A stretch of DNA of 64,000 nt from DATIXJ01 sp963714795 (GTDB taxonomy: Bacteria > Bacteroidota > Ignavibacteria > UBA10030 > SZUA-254), in NCBI GenBank assembly GCA_963714795.1, contig CAVQPS010000008.1, positions 372,001 through 436,000 on the forward strand, read 5' to 3'. Below are positions 29,046 through 39,591 of the stretch, piece after piece (the first letter of the stretch is position 1; each line of letters opens with the position of its first letter). A model generated the notes under the pieces. It worked only from the letters and a program-made list of their open reading frames with translations, was not told where the DNA came from and did not search any database. The position numbers and the translations under genes are program-made.

Positions 29046-30449
29046 ATGGCGCGCTATCGCCGTAACGATTTTCTCATCCCCACACTCGGTGTACTCTTCG
29101 ACGGGATCGCCATCGAGTTTGCATTTCTTTTGTCGTATGCTCTTCGTTTTAAATTTTCTCTCTTCAATCTCATTCCTCTTGAATTGGACAAACCGCCGCT
29201 GGATGCATATCTGTACGGCTCGCTTGTTATTATTCCGGTCTGGTTATTGATTTTCAACTCGCGTAAACTGTACGGTGCGCGCAGGAATATCAAACCATCG
29301 GATGAGTTTTTTACGATCGTGCGTCTTGTAACGATCGGCATGCTCGTGGTGATGAGCGCGGCATTTTTCTACCGGGCATTTTCTTATTCCCGCGTTGTGT
29401 TCGGGTTGTTGTGGGGAATTGCCATCACGGCAATTTTTGTCGGCAAGATCGTGCTCTATAATGTCGAACGATGGCAATATCGCCGCGGGAAGGATCTGCG
29501 GCATGCGGTCATCATCGGTGACAGCGCGACGGCAAACCGTATTTATTTTCGCCTGAGCAACAATCCCTTGCTCGGTTATAAATTCATCGGGTATTTTGCC
29601 GATCATGAATGTCTGAAAATCGATCCGCTCGGCGGTGCGCAATGGCTCGGACGGCTTGCCGATGTTCCGAATCTCCTTCAAAAATTCCGGATCGAGCTGG
29701 CGATTGTTGCGATCGACTCGCGGGAACACGATACGCTGAACGAGGTGATCGAAGAATGTGAAGGCGTGAATGCCGAATTTATGATCGTTCCGGATTTTGT
29801 GGAGATCATGGCGAGCAGAATGGCGGTGAAAGAAATCGAAGGAATTCCGTTTGTCCGTCTCAAAGGAGTGCCGATGACGACATGGGGAAGAATTGTTAAA
29901 CGATTAGCCGATTTCGTGGTTTCCATCGTTTTGATCGCTCTGCTTTCGCCATTGTTTGTTCTTCTTGCTATTCTCATCAAGCTGACGTCTTCCGGTCCGG
30001 TATTTTTTTTACAGGAACGGGTCGGGCTCGACGGTGTGAAATTTAAGATGATAAAATTCCGTTCGATGAAAGCCGGTGCGGAATTGCACGATAAATTTGC
30101 AGGTCTCGGCGTTCCCAATGATCCGCGGCAAACAGTATTTGGAAAATTTTTGCGCCGGACATCTCTTGATGAATTACCGCAACTGTTCAACGTGTTGAAA
30201 GGTGAAATGAGCCTCGTCGGTCCGAGACCGGAGCGTCCCTATTTTGTCGATCAGTTTAAACGCCTCGTGCCGAAATATCTCGACCGCCATCGTGTAAAAA
30301 CCGGAATGACCGGCTGGGCGCAGGTGAACGGCTTGCGCGGCAACTCTTCTCTTGATGAACGTATTAAATACGACATCTATTACATCGAGAATTGGTCGAT
30401 GGGACTTGATTTTAAAATTCTTCTGAAAACCTTAAAGGCATTGTTGTAA
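29046..30449 (+). CDS. Polyprenyl-phosphate sugar-1-phosphate transferase (WbaP/EpsE type)
   Basis: 467 residues. Four N-terminal membrane segments (about 8-130) are followed by a soluble Rossmann-like region (HAVIIGDSATANRIYFRL, about 150-260). One more membrane helix (about 280-305) leads into the bacterial sugar transferase domain: FFLQERVGLDGVKFKMIKFRSMK, RRTSLDELPQLFNVLKGEMSLVGPRPE and RVKTGMTGWAQVNGLRG. The DE of LDELPQL and the PRP motif are catalytic in the family. It transfers a hexose 1-phosphate, often glucose or galactose, to undecaprenyl phosphate and so starts a repeat unit of exopolysaccharide or O-antigen. No glycosyltransferase cluster follows, only a small membrane protein. 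Confidence 0.94.
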   Translation: MARYRRNDFLIPTLGVLFDGIAIEFAFLLSYALRFKFSLFNLIPLELDKPPLDAYLYGSLVIIPVWLLIFNSRKLYGARRNIKPSDEFFTIVRLVTIGMLVVMSAAFFYRAFSYSRVVFGLLWGIAITAIFVGKIVLYNVERWQYRRGKDLRHAVIIGDSATANRIYFRLSNNPLLGYKFIGYFADHECLKIDPLGGAQWLGRLADVPNLLQKFRIELAIVAIDSREHDTLNEVIEECEGVNAEFMIVPDFVEIMASRMAVKEIEGIPFVRLKGVPMTTWGRIVKRLADFVVSIVLIALLSPLFVLLAILIKLTSSGPVFFLQERVGLDGVKFKMIKFRSMKAGAELHDKFAGLGVPNDPRQTVFGKFLRRTSLDELPQLFNVLKGEMSLVGPRPERPYFVDQFKRLVPKYLDRHRVKTGMTGWAQVNGLRGNSSLDERIKYDIYYIENWSMGLDFKILLKTLKALL

Positions 30450-30452
30450 CCG

Positions 30453-30752
30453 ATGATTACGCTTTTTATTTTTTTCGCCCATACCGTCGGAGCGGTCATT
30501 CTGTTTACGAAACGATGGCAGGAATCCGATTGGAAGGAAGGACTGCTTGCGGTCGGATTTTTGTTCATTATTTTTTCCGTAGGCTGGTCGATTGCAACAT
30601 TCATTATTAAATTTCTCGTGAGCGAGAAAGGTTTTGCGGTCTGGCTGGATCGGGATACGCTTTCGTTGTTGTTGCTGACTGCAATGGAAAGTTCGTTTTT
30701 CACTATTCAGATGAAACGGAAGAAAAGAAAAAGAGTGATGCAGGTATCGTAA
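30453..30752 (+). CDS. Small membrane protein of unknown function
   Basis: 99 residues, starting 3 bp after the sugar-transferase stop and therefore probably co-translated. Two to three hydrophobic segments are visible (about 1-18, 31-54, and a weaker one near 70-85), ending in a strongly basic tail (KMRKK-like; KRKKRKRVMQ). I do not recognise a family. Its tight coupling suggests a membrane partner of the transferase or a polysaccharide-related function, but nothing in the sequence proves it. An intrinsic terminator follows at once. Confidence 0.7.
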   Translation: MITLFIFFAHTVGAVILFTKRWQESDWKEGLLAVGFLFIIFSVGWSIATFIIKFLVSEKGFAVWLDRDTLSLLLLTAMESSFFTIQMKRKKRKRVMQVS

Positions 30753-30755
30753 AAA

Positions 30756-30780
30756 AAAGCCGGCGATAATCGCCGGCTTT
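30756..30780. terminator. Bidirectional intrinsic terminator
   Basis: Perfect 11-bp stem AAAGCCGGCGA / TCGCCGGCTTT (30756-30766 and 30770-30780), loop TAA, preceded by an A-run and followed by TTG. It lies between the convergent small-membrane-protein and SdrD-like genes. Confidence 0.9.
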
Positions 30781-30808
30781 TGCTTTCTATCGAGTACTCC
30801 AACGGGCT

Positions 30809-33800
30809 TTATTTCACGAGCAACATCTTCTTGACGTCCGTAAATATCTGGCCCGCAGGATTTTCATCGTTGACGACCGTTTGTGCAACCATCCGGTAAA
30901 AGTACACACCCGAAGCGAGGTTGGCATTTGTTGCCGACAGCTGGTATTGATATGAGCCGGCATCCATAACTTCTCTGTTGACCAGGCTTGCGACTTCCTG
31001 TCCGAGGATATTATAGACTTTTAACGTGACGACGCTCTGGAGCGGAATATAGAAATCGATTTCCGTCGTGGGGTTAAACGGATTCGGATAATTTTGATTT
31101 AACGTGAAGACATCCGGAATGCCGTGCGGAATTGAGTGGATAAATGTGAACGGCTTGTTCGTGGCAGATGTATCGAGCCGCAGGAACGTTGCCGCACTCA
31201 AAGGTTTCACCGGTGTGAGCTGTAATCCGGCTTTGCTCGCAAAGCTGACCGTATCGATCGGACCGGTGAATGCGGAATCGATCAATCGGATTGTTTCCCA
31301 GACCTCTCCTGCTGACACCCATTTTAATGCGCCGGTGTCGCGGCAGACGGATGTTTTATTCGTGTCTTTCACGGACGACATGAATTCATCGAGCATTCCC
31401 GCGATCATTCGTATCGACTTTCCATTGAACGGATGTAATGAATCGATGCCGGTTCCTGCGTCGAAAATCAAATTGCCGAAGCCGCCCGGAGTAACATCCA
31501 TATCGCTGGCAAGAATATTTGCCTGCAGTGCAATTGCTTCGCTGAATAATTTATTGTTTTCCTGTGTCGGTGTTAACGAACGTTGTTGTTTCTTGATCGA
31601 TGAGCCGTTCGTATAGGCCGCGAGACAGCGCGGATCACCGCTCTGGATACGATTCGCAGTACCGACAAGCGATTTCATCACGTCTTTCCATGTGCCGTGC
31701 ACGACGGAATGCGGTCCGCCTAATCCGACTTTCAATCCTCCGCCGACCAATTGAACGACGTTGATGGCATTCGGTTCGGGATACAGCAACTGGCTGAACG
31801 TATTCGTCCCGCCGACAACAATTTTTTTCGACAGATTGTTTGTCCAGTATGCTTTGGAGATCGTCTCCAATTTCGGTTTTATGCCGATACCGGAAATTGT
31901 AACGCTGTCCCCCGAATCTACCGGAGCAGAGAATAGAATGTCGACGCTGGTATTTTTGGCATTCCACACCTGTGTCCCGGCACGATTTATTTGAATGGAA
32001 TCAAGCACCGCCACGTTGAATTTTACAGTCAACATGCTCATGATCTGAGCGTGAGGGGCGTTGTCGACAAACGAAAATCCGAATGCTGCTCGATCCGGTT
32101 TTGCCGGAATCGGCAGATGTTTTCCTTTTAAATCTACACCGAGTGCAAGACTTTCAGGAATAAATGTGCGGAATGAGAGACTGAATGTGCTGTCGCTGTG
32201 ATTGCCGAATTTTATTCCGGTCAGGTTTTGTTCGACACCAAGATTGATATGATACGGCTGTAAATGATCCGGTTGCGTTTGTCTCCAGTTCGAACGGAAC
32301 ACCTCGCTCACCGTATAATTTCCGGGCCATAATCCGTTGAAAGAATAATTACCGCTACCGTCAGTCGTTGCCGAATTCAATACCGACGTGCCGAAATATG
32401 TTGTATCCGTTGACGGTAATCGTCCAGCCGGAAAGTCCGGTTTCGGCGCTGTCCTGCGAACCGTTTCCGTTGATATCGTTATACTTCAAGCCGCTGATGG
32501 AACCGGTCGAGATCGCATAGTTTCCGAAATTGAGCGAATCAATAAGTTGTCCTCCATAACATGTGACCGTATAAATTGATTCGGGATAGGATTGCCACCA
32601 ACCCATTTGCGGAATTTCTTTAATAGTGTAATGACCCGAAGGCAGGCTGAGGAACTGGTAGAATCCGCTGCTGTCGGTTTTTACCGTTTTACTTTTTGTG
32701 CCCGAAAGTTTTATTTGAATACCGGCGATTCCCGGTTCATGAGGATCGAGGATGCCGTTACGATTCAGGTCGTTAAATTTTTGTCCCATAATCGTGTTCA
32801 CGGAATCATCGTAATAGTTGCCGAAGTTATTGCCGTTGGAAGTCGTATTCAGATCCGGAATAGTGATGGTATATGTTTCGCTTGAGGGATACGATTCAAC
32901 CCATCCCTGTTTTCCGACTTCAGAAACGACATAGACGCCGGGCTGAAATATATAAAGCGAATATTGTCCGAGTGAATCGGTAACATCGTAATCGATCTGA
33001 TTACCGTTGGTATCGGAAAGAACAATCTTCCAATTCGGCAAAGCCGTATCGCCGGCATCGAACGTGCTGTTACGGTTGATATCATTGAACATCATACCGT
33101 TGATGAAGCTTGACTGTGTGTAATTCCCGAAATGGGTGCTGTCGACAACCGTATCGGGTGTGGTGAGATTGATATTCCAGTGACCGGACGAGAGGATATT
33201 TTTGTGTCCAGTTCGGTTCGAATGCTTCCGTAACGGTATACGATCCGAGCGGTAATGTCAATGAATAATGGCCGCGGTAATTGGTGGTCGTGGTAATGGT
33301 AACCGGACCGGTTGCCGTTATCAACCAATCTTTGATGCCGCGTTCACCCGGATCCTTGACGCCGTTATTGTTGACATCAAAGAATTTCCTTCCCTCAATA
33401 GTTCCCCGTTGGTCGAACACGACGATATCATCGATGAACCATCCCGGAAAATCATTGAAGTTTGCATCGAACGTGTAAAAATAAAATCGAATTTTAATTG
33501 TCTTTCCGGAATAGGGAGTGAGGTCGAGAGAAGTGATCGTCCATCCCTCACTGCTGCCGGATGGCGCTGCGCCGTAACCGCCGCGGAGATGTGTCCATGT
33601 TGCTTCGCTGTCGGTGGAAACGTCAACCATGCAATCGTCCCAGCCATGTTCCGTAGCATAATTTTCTGCAAACATCAGGCTAATTGATCCGACGGCACCG
33701 GTAAGATTGATCGGTTCTGAAACGACGGCCGTATTGATCGTCCGGCCGGTATTGTAATCACCCTGTCCGTCGATTCCTGCCCACCAGCTATGTGTCGGCG

Positions 33801-34170
33801 AGCTTGAATTGAGCGTTGTTCTGTGCCAGATATTGTCTGTTGCACCGCCGTACAATTCCGTAGTCCACGCATGCGCGCCGGACTCGAAATTATCGTAAAA
33901 GAAAATGGTTGAGCTTAATCCGGAGGTTTTATTGACAGAGATGCCGACCTTCGGCTGGACCGAAGAAGTTCCCCTCAAGGCAGATTTTTTCAACGACTCA
34001 GCTTGCTGCCGGTGATATTCTCTGAGTTGTTGTCCCGCTTTCATCGCTCGTTCGCGAGTCGATTGTTGCAAACTTTGTTGCTGTCCGGCAAACGCCTGGA
34101 GCGAGAAAACGAAGATTAGGATCGTAAAAATTCGGAACATCCCCCGCAGTATCGTACCAATATTTATCAT
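30809..34170 (-). CDS. Secreted SdrD-B-like repeat protein with T9SS sorting domain; two frameshifts
   Basis: A single gene of about 1120 codons read in three pieces. It starts at ATG 34170 with a GGGGG-type ribosome site and signal peptide (FRIFTILIFVFSLQAFAG). A MAM/jelly-roll-like domain comes first (FYDNFESGAHAW to FPGWFIDDIVVFD). Four SdrD B-like repeats follow, marked GRKFFDVNNNGVKDPGE, GMMFNDINRNSTFDAGD, GQKFNDLNRNGILDPHE and GLKYNDINGNGSQDSAE, each with a Ca-binding-like Asp/Asn loop. A long central region and a sorting domain with LNQNYPNPFNPTTEIDFYIP end the protein. Removing one base in the T5 run at 33199-33203 and one in the A-run at 32394-32396 restores one frame. It is likely a surface adhesin. 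Confidence 0.85.
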
Positions 34171-34409
34171 AGAACCCCCTGAATTGTGATGAACAGCGTT
34201 GCGTTATATGAATGGGAATAATTATCTGTTTAATAATACAACAGTCTTATCCTAAAGTCAAGAAGCTCATTGCCGGGAAGGGCTTCTTTAATAAAATTTA
34301 ATATTGGGTTTCCTATCGCAAATTATTTTGAGGAATGAAATGTTTTGAAAATAAAGGACTTGCGGGGGGAATCGGTTCCAGTTGGTCTATAGAGGAGAAT
34401 ATTCATCCA

Positions 34410-34435
34410 CCGTCTCCGGATGAGACCGGAGACGG
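34410..34435 (-). terminator. Hairpin downstream of the S46 peptidase gene
   Basis: Perfect 10-bp GC-rich stem CCGTCTCCGG / CCGGAGACGG (34410-34419 and 34426-34435), loop ATGAGA, 14 bp past the stop. There is no strong T-run on the minus strand, so termination may be partial. The rest of 34171-34449 contains the SdrD-like gene's upstream region and no gene. Confidence 0.6.
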
Positions 34436-34449
34436 CAGAGATGAATAGG

Positions 34450-36621
34450 TTAGTGGATAACGAGTTCGTTCAAAATATTTTGAGCGTTTGAAAACTTGTC
34501 GAGGATAAATAATACGTACCGCGATTCTACGTTGATTGACCGGTTGAGCGGCTCCTGATAAATGTAATCGCCGACGACAGATTCCCAATTACCGTCGAAC
34601 GCAACACCGATCAGCTCGCCTTTGCCGTTGATTACCGGGCTGCCGGAATTGCCGCCGGTAATGTCGAGGTTGGCAAGAAATGCTACCGGAACGTCGTGAA
34701 GTTTCGGATCTTCCCATCGCCCGAAATCTTTCTTCGCCCAGAGGTCGTGAAGCTTTTCCGGAACAATGAACGGATCCTCGCCGGTTTCCTTTTCCATGAC
34801 GCCGCTGAGTGTCGTTTCATAATCGTAATGCACGGCATCCCGCGGATTGTACGGCTTTATTTCACCGTATGTAATGCGCAACGTGCGGTTGGCGTCGGGA
34901 TAGATGTCGTTGCCCTTCCATGCCATCATTCCTTCCATAAGTTTTTCACGCAGAAGCCCGATGTTCGCATTAAAAGAATTCAAACGGTTTTGCAGCGGAT
35001 CATTATCTGCATCCAGACGGGCGATAAATTTTAACATGGCATCATCCATAATATCATCGGCGGATTTATCGAGCATTTTCATACATCCCTCGGGCGACGT
35101 AAACTTGCTGTCGCTGTATAAATCTTCAAGATAATCATGGATTGCTTTTGATTGCTCGTTGTTGTCTGTCCGCTGTCCGATAATATGTTGTATCACATCT
35201 GCACGCTGGTCGGGTGGCAGTTCGGTTTCTTTCAGCATTATGGCGGCAAGTTGCTGTTTATCGACGGACAGGTCGACATTCTTAAAAGCGCTGGAGAGAA
35301 ATTCTTTCATATCGTTATAATTTTTTTGCGGAGCTTTCATGTTGCCGGAGACGGAATCTTTTGTAAAGCTTTTCGCGTACGTGCGAAAGCGCTGAGCAAT
35401 TCGAAAGACGCCCGAGGTGAAATATACCTGTTGAAGCAAAAGTTGTTTTTTATTGAACATTTTCAGATTCTCATACTCTTTGGCGATGTCCGCAAGTACT
35501 GTACCGTATTTTTTGTGGAGTTCCGGTTTCGAATGAAGAAAATCGGTGAATTCTTTTTCTTCTTTTTGGCGAACATCAAGAATATTTGCGCGAACCATTC
35601 CTTCCAGTGATCCCTGATAGTTTTTGTACGTGTTTGCAAGTCCCCTCCACACGGAAGCATACTTGATCTGAATTCCGCGGTCTTTTTTCCCTGCCTCATC
35701 CATAATGTCCATCCGTGTCTTAAAGAGATCGATCATCGTCGGTAATGTTTCTTCTTTGCTTAATTTGATTTCCGCGGCTGTGCGATACCGGTACGTGCGT
35801 CCCGGGAACCCCATAATCATTGCAAACGATCCTTCATCGAGCGGTTTCGAAGAGATCGGGAGAAAAGCTTTTGGTTTGTACGGGACATTGTCTTTGGAAT
35901 ATTTCGCCGGCTTGCCGTCCGGTCCGACATACGCGCGCATGAAACCGAAATCGCCGGTATGCCGTGGCCAGTACCAGTTATCGACTTCACCGCCGTAATT
36001 GCCGATGGATGAGGGCGGTGCATACACCAAACGGATATCGGTCAATTCCAGAAAGCCGTACAGGAAATATTTTACGCCGTTATATGTTTCGGAAACGGAG
36101 TATCGCATGTCCCCGGTTCCCTTTGCCGCTTTTTCTATTCCGGTAATTTTTTGCTGAATCGCTTTTGCCCGTGACGGAGCGGACATTGTATCGCTGACCG
36201 CAGAGAGGACTTCGTCGGTGACGTCTTTTATCGATGCAACGATATTCGCGGTATACGACGGCACGGAAATTTCTTCGGCTCTCGAATGTGCATAGACGCC
36301 GTTCTTCAAATAATCATCCTGCACGGAGCTGACCGATTGCAGCGCACCGAAAACGATATGATGATTCGTGATGATGAGCCCCTCCACAGAAACGAACGAT
36401 CCCGTTCCGCCGCCCAGCAGAACGACCGCATCTTTCAAGCTCGTTCCGTTTGCATTGTAAATTTGTTCGGGTGTGAGTTCCAGTCCGTGTTTTTTCATTT
36501 CCTGAAAAGGAAGCTTGTCGACCTGGGTCATCAGCCACATGCCCTCATCACGCATAGCGAAATGTGCGAACGACGCGATGCAGATAACGACGATGATAAT
36601 ACGCAGTATGATATGTTTCAT
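34450..36621 (-). CDS. S46 family dipeptidyl peptidase (DPP7/DPP11 type)
   Basis: 723 residues from ATG 36621, which has a CAGGAG site and begins a signal peptide (MKHIILRIIIVVICIASFAHFA). The S46 chymotrypsin-like catalytic parts are TNHH (85-88), DNWYWPRHTGDF and GGNSGSPV near the C-terminus, with the large alpha-helical domain between. The residue 18 positions after the nucleophile Ser is Gly (AFDGNWE). In Porphyromonas enzymes Gly there goes with DPP7-like hydrophobic specificity and Arg with DPP11 acidic specificity, so a DPP7-like activity is inferred. It would remove dipeptides from oligopeptides in the periplasm. The His loop reads TNHHIVFG instead of the commoner TNHHCGYG. Confidence 0.95.
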   Translation of the reverse strand: MKHIILRIIIVVICIASFAHFAMRDEGMWLMTQVDKLPFQEMKKHGLELTPEQIYNANGTSLKDAVVLLGGGTGSFVSVEGLIITNHHIVFGALQSVSSVQDDYLKNGVYAHSRAEEISVPSYTANIVASIKDVTDEVLSAVSDTMSAPSRAKAIQQKITGIEKAAKGTGDMRYSVSETYNGVKYFLYGFLELTDIRLVYAPPSSIGNYGGEVDNWYWPRHTGDFGFMRAYVGPDGKPAKYSKDNVPYKPKAFLPISSKPLDEGSFAMIMGFPGRTYRYRTAAEIKLSKEETLPTMIDLFKTRMDIMDEAGKKDRGIQIKYASVWRGLANTYKNYQGSLEGMVRANILDVRQKEEKEFTDFLHSKPELHKKYGTVLADIAKEYENLKMFNKKQLLLQQVYFTSGVFRIAQRFRTYAKSFTKDSVSGNMKAPQKNYNDMKEFLSSAFKNVDLSVDKQQLAAIMLKETELPPDQRADVIQHIIGQRTDNNEQSKAIHDYLEDLYSDSKFTSPEGCMKMLDKSADDIMDDAMLKFIARLDADNDPLQNRLNSFNANIGLLREKLMEGMMAWKGNDIYPDANRTLRITYGEIKPYNPRDAVHYDYETTLSGVMEKETGEDPFIVPEKLHDLWAKKDFGRWEDPKLHDVPVAFLANLDITGGNSGSPVINGKGELIGVAFDGNWESVVGDYIYQEPLNRSINVESRYVLFILDKFSNAQNILNELVIH

Positions 36622-36677
36622 GAAAAACTCCTGAATGTTAGGCGGTAGAATATATTTAATGTACAAAATAAAAAGGA

Positions 36678-37077
36678 TTATAACGGCGATTGCTGTTTTC
36701 GTAATTCCAATCCTTTGACGATAACGTATGCGAGTAACGCGAACACAAAAAATACCAGAAGCATCCATGCGTTGCTTTCGAGTGTGCCGATGATGGTGCG
36801 ATAAATTTCCAAAACCCAGCGATCGGAGGTAAGCTCCAGCAATGCATCACCGGTTTTTGCGGGAGTGATATATTTTTCCAGATCCCAAATCCTGACGCCG
36901 CCGGAAATTCCGACGACATAAATTGCAAACATCAGGTATTTACTCCATGCATGGGAAATGTCTTCGGCGATCAGTCTCTGCATGATTTTGGAAACCGGCG
37001 TGCGAAATACCAGCGCAACGATGAAAGCATACCGCAAACGAAACGATAAAATCGACGACAAGCAATGTGATAAACAT
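36678..37077 (-). CDS. Small multi-pass membrane protein, probably frameshifted near 37030
   Basis: The clean frame covers 36678-37061 but its start is poor. The ATG at 37077, with an AAAGGAAT site, opens another frame with MFITLLVVDFIVSFAV. Removing one base near 37030 joins it to AFIVALVFRTPVSKIMQRLI and gives a protein of about 132 residues. It has three or four hydrophobic segments: the N-terminus, KYLMFAIYVVGISGG and MLLVFFVFALLAYVIV. I do not recognise a family. A promoter-like 35-bp element lies 90 bp upstream and also precedes two nearby genes. Confidence 0.6.
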
Positions 37078-37167
37078 GATCGATTCCTTTCTCAACAATG
37101 TTGAAGGAATGTGAAACAGAAAGCAGTTTTGAAGAACGAGAAAAGGGAGTGATGATTACGTGAGACT

Positions 37168-37202
37168 AATGTACTATTTATCCGTTGAATTTCAAATCAG
37201 CG
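37168..37202 (-). promoter_or_regulatory. Three-copy promoter element, copy 1
   Basis: On the minus strand: GATTTGAAATTC, then GGAT, then TACATT. TTGAAA and TACATT, 16 bp apart, fit -35 and -10 boxes. It lies about 90 bp upstream of the ATG at 37077. Nothing else is seen in 37078-37313. Confidence 0.65.
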
Positions 37203-37313
37203 TTTTTAAAAGATTGTCATGTTGAGCGAATAAATTTTCACACTTCCGGCGACCTTATCCTTTAAGTATCTTCGTGCTACTGTTGCTGCGGTGATGTATC
37301 GTTGAACAAATAT

Positions 37314-38588
37314 TCAGTTCCGGTTTTTCAAAATAAAGCTTGTGATGTCTTTTATGAGTCCATCCGCTAATGGTAACGAAGAGTTATTGTATGTCGCTAT
37401 ATTCGCTTGTTTGTCGCCTTCGACGGTTCGGAGAATATGATTCATTTTATCAATCAATATCAATTGCGATTTCCGGTTTGCTGTTGAAAGTCGTTTTGCA
37501 TCTTCAACCGTTATCTGAATATCATTTGTTCCCTGAATGATAAGAACCGGAATGGTGAGTTTTTGTATTTCGATTTGCGGATCATATTTAAACCACGAAA
37601 TCATATACGGTTGTACACTGGGCCTGAAAAGTGAATTGAGACATTTCAGGCACATTGTCGACTGTTTTTCCTTTTGTCAAACTGTCGATAATGGGATTGG
37701 ATAAATCCAGCGCTTCTTTTGATTGATTACTCAATTGTTCCTTGATAATTTTGTCCGCCCGCCGCCCGGCGCCGGCAAGTGAAATAAATTTATCTGCATC
37801 GGTTGCCGCAATCATTCCGATTAATGAACCTTCACTATGCCCGATGACAATAACTTTTGAAAAACGTTTTTCCTGCTTTAATAATTGTATCCAATCCTTT
37901 GCATCATTCACATAGTCATCAAAACGAAGGTCGGATTCATTTTTTCCTGCTGCCTGGCTTTCTGCAATTCCTCTTTTGTCATAGCGCAGGGAAGCTATAT
38001 TGTTTTCGGCAAGTCCATAAGCAAGTTTCTTATACGCATCACATTTCATCATCGGATTATTGCCGTCCCTATCGGTTGGTCCGGAGCCGGCAATGATTAA
38101 TGCCACGGGAATTGTACTGAATTTTTTTGGAGTTGTTAATGTCCCTAAGATTTGTCCGGTTTTAGTCTGCAACGTACTTTGCGTTTCAGCAAAAGTTGTG
38201 TCTTTGTTTTCCGATTCTTGTACTGTATTTTCTTTTTCTTTGATTTCTTTCGATAAATTCAACGGAAAAGTTTGCCCATGTTGTTTAAAGGTTCCTGTAA
38301 AATTATTTTCTTTACCAAAGTCCCGGTATATTCAATGTCTGCATTTGAGACTTCAATGGTTAAGACCGGGTTTTCAAATCGTGTAGAAGTGACAGGAATT
38401 CCTTTGGCGCCTTGGTCAGGACTGTCCATCGTTGAGCTATATCCATTGTCCGCTTTGACAATATGAAATACAACCCGTAATTGAGCTCCTTGAATGCTTA
38501 ATGTCCCATTCCATTGTCCGACGATGTTTTGTCCATATAAAGACAATGATGTTAACAATGTCAAGAGAATCAATGTTATGTTTTTCAT
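37314..38588 (-). CDS. Secreted alpha/beta hydrolase with two frameshifts
   Basis: Read in three pieces. ATG 38588 begins a signal peptide (MKNITLILLTLLTSLSLYGQ) and a small lipocalin-like or DUF-type N-terminal domain (VGQWNGTLSIQG to about residue 110). An alpha/beta hydrolase of the S33/EstA type follows: LIIAGSGPTDRDGNN, LRYDKRGIAES, the nucleophile elbow GHSEGS, then the acid GTNDIQI and the His in MNHIL. Adding one base in the T3 run 38311-38313 and removing one in the A4 run 37627-37630 restores a single frame of about 425 residues. All triad residues are intact. The style and low GC resemble Bacteroidia hydrolases, so acquisition by transfer is possible. Confidence 0.8.
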
Positions 38589-38696
38589 AGGTGTTTAATT
38601 TTAATGATGGTCATGTTAATTTCGGCTATCATCGTTTGTATCTTGCATTCAATGTAAAGTTGTGATGCCGCAAGAAACGATGGTGGAACCGATCCT

Positions 38697-38731
38697 AATG
38701 TACAGTGAATCCTCTGAATTTCAAATCTTCT
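38697..38731 (-). promoter_or_regulatory. Three-copy promoter element, copy 2
   Basis: On the minus strand: GATTTGAAATTC, GGAT and TACATT with the same spacing as copy 1 (16 bp between TTGAAA and TACATT). It lies 108 bp upstream of the hydrolase ATG at 38588. Confidence 0.65.
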
Positions 38732-38743
38732 CAATCGCGTTAT

Positions 38744-39451
38744 CTAATGGATCGTCGCGGTTTTTGCAATTGAAAAATCCGCAATGGCACTGCTGGTCGA
38801 CATGAAACGGGAGTTGATAACTCCGGGGATTTTCCGATCCAGTGTTACCGTGACGCTCTTAATTGAAGCATTGGCATAATTGGCGGCAGAAATATTGAAC
38901 GACCCCGCTCGTACCGGTATGACGGGAAGTGTAACCGTTGTCGTTGTATCAGTGCCGGTGTAATATTGCGTGAGTGTGACTGATGTGGAATGTGTACTGT
39001 CGATATTTTGAAACGTGACTGACATGTCCTGACCACGGCTTTGCGTTGACGGCACATTAAGAATTGTCAGATCGGCCGGAGTGGTGATCGTGCTGCCTCC
39101 GAACACACTGCCGTCGCCCAGCGTGACGATGAATTGATACGTCGACTTCGCAACCGGCGAAAGACTTGAAGCGTAATACGGCAACCCAAATCCGTCATTC
39201 TGAACCCACATGTCGGTTCCGTTGACGGTGATGCCGCCGTCCTTGATCGTGGCGCTTCCGTCATTTTTATCAAATAAGTAGACTGCAACCTGAAGAAAGT
39301 TTGTGCCGTCTGTTGAAATTTGTTTATCGACTTGCGCAACAACCCGGAGCGATGACGGATCGTCGATGATCGCATTGTTTAACGGCGATGTGCAAGACCA
39401 ACATATCAAGCACGTACTGATGGTAATCAGAATCGTAATGATCGATTTCAT
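38744..39451 (-). CDS. Hypothetical lipoprotein
   Basis: 235 residues. The signal peptide MKSIITILITISTCLICWSC puts the lipobox cysteine at 20 (Trp-Ser before Cys). The mature part is rich in Thr, Ser and Val and looks all-beta: RVVAQVDKQISTDGTNFLQVAV, YQFIVTLGDGSVFGGSTITTP and SVTLTQYYTGTDTTTTVTLP. These suggest one or two Ig-like folds. No enzyme motif is seen and I cannot assign a family. It would be anchored to the inner face of the outer membrane or to the surface. It has its own copy of the 35-bp promoter-like element 105 bp upstream. Confidence 0.8.
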   Translation of the reverse strand: MKSIITILITISTCLICWSCTSPLNNAIIDDPSSLRVVAQVDKQISTDGTNFLQVAVYLFDKNDGSATIKDGGITVNGTDMWVQNDGFGLPYYASSLSPVAKSTYQFIVTLGDGSVFGGSTITTPADLTILNVPSTQSRGQDMSVTFQNIDSTHSTSVTLTQYYTGTDTTTTVTLPVIPVRAGSFNISAANYANASIKSVTVTLDRKIPGVINSRFMSTSSAIADFSIAKTATIH

Positions 39452-39556
39452 ATTCAGCTCCTTTTATAAACTCCTCTTGTCCGGTAGCGCCGGCTTCTGT
39501 GATCGAGAGCGTAGTGTTAAGGAACGAATGTACGGAATGATGTTTGAATGAAGGTC

Positions 39557-39591
39557 AATGTACAATTAATCCGGAGAATTTCAAATCCTTG
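39557..39591 (-). promoter_or_regulatory. Three-copy promoter element, copy 3
   Basis: On the minus strand: GATTTGAAATTC, GGAT and TACATT with the same spacing as copies 1 and 2. It lies 105 bp upstream of the lipoprotein ATG at 39451. Confidence 0.65.
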
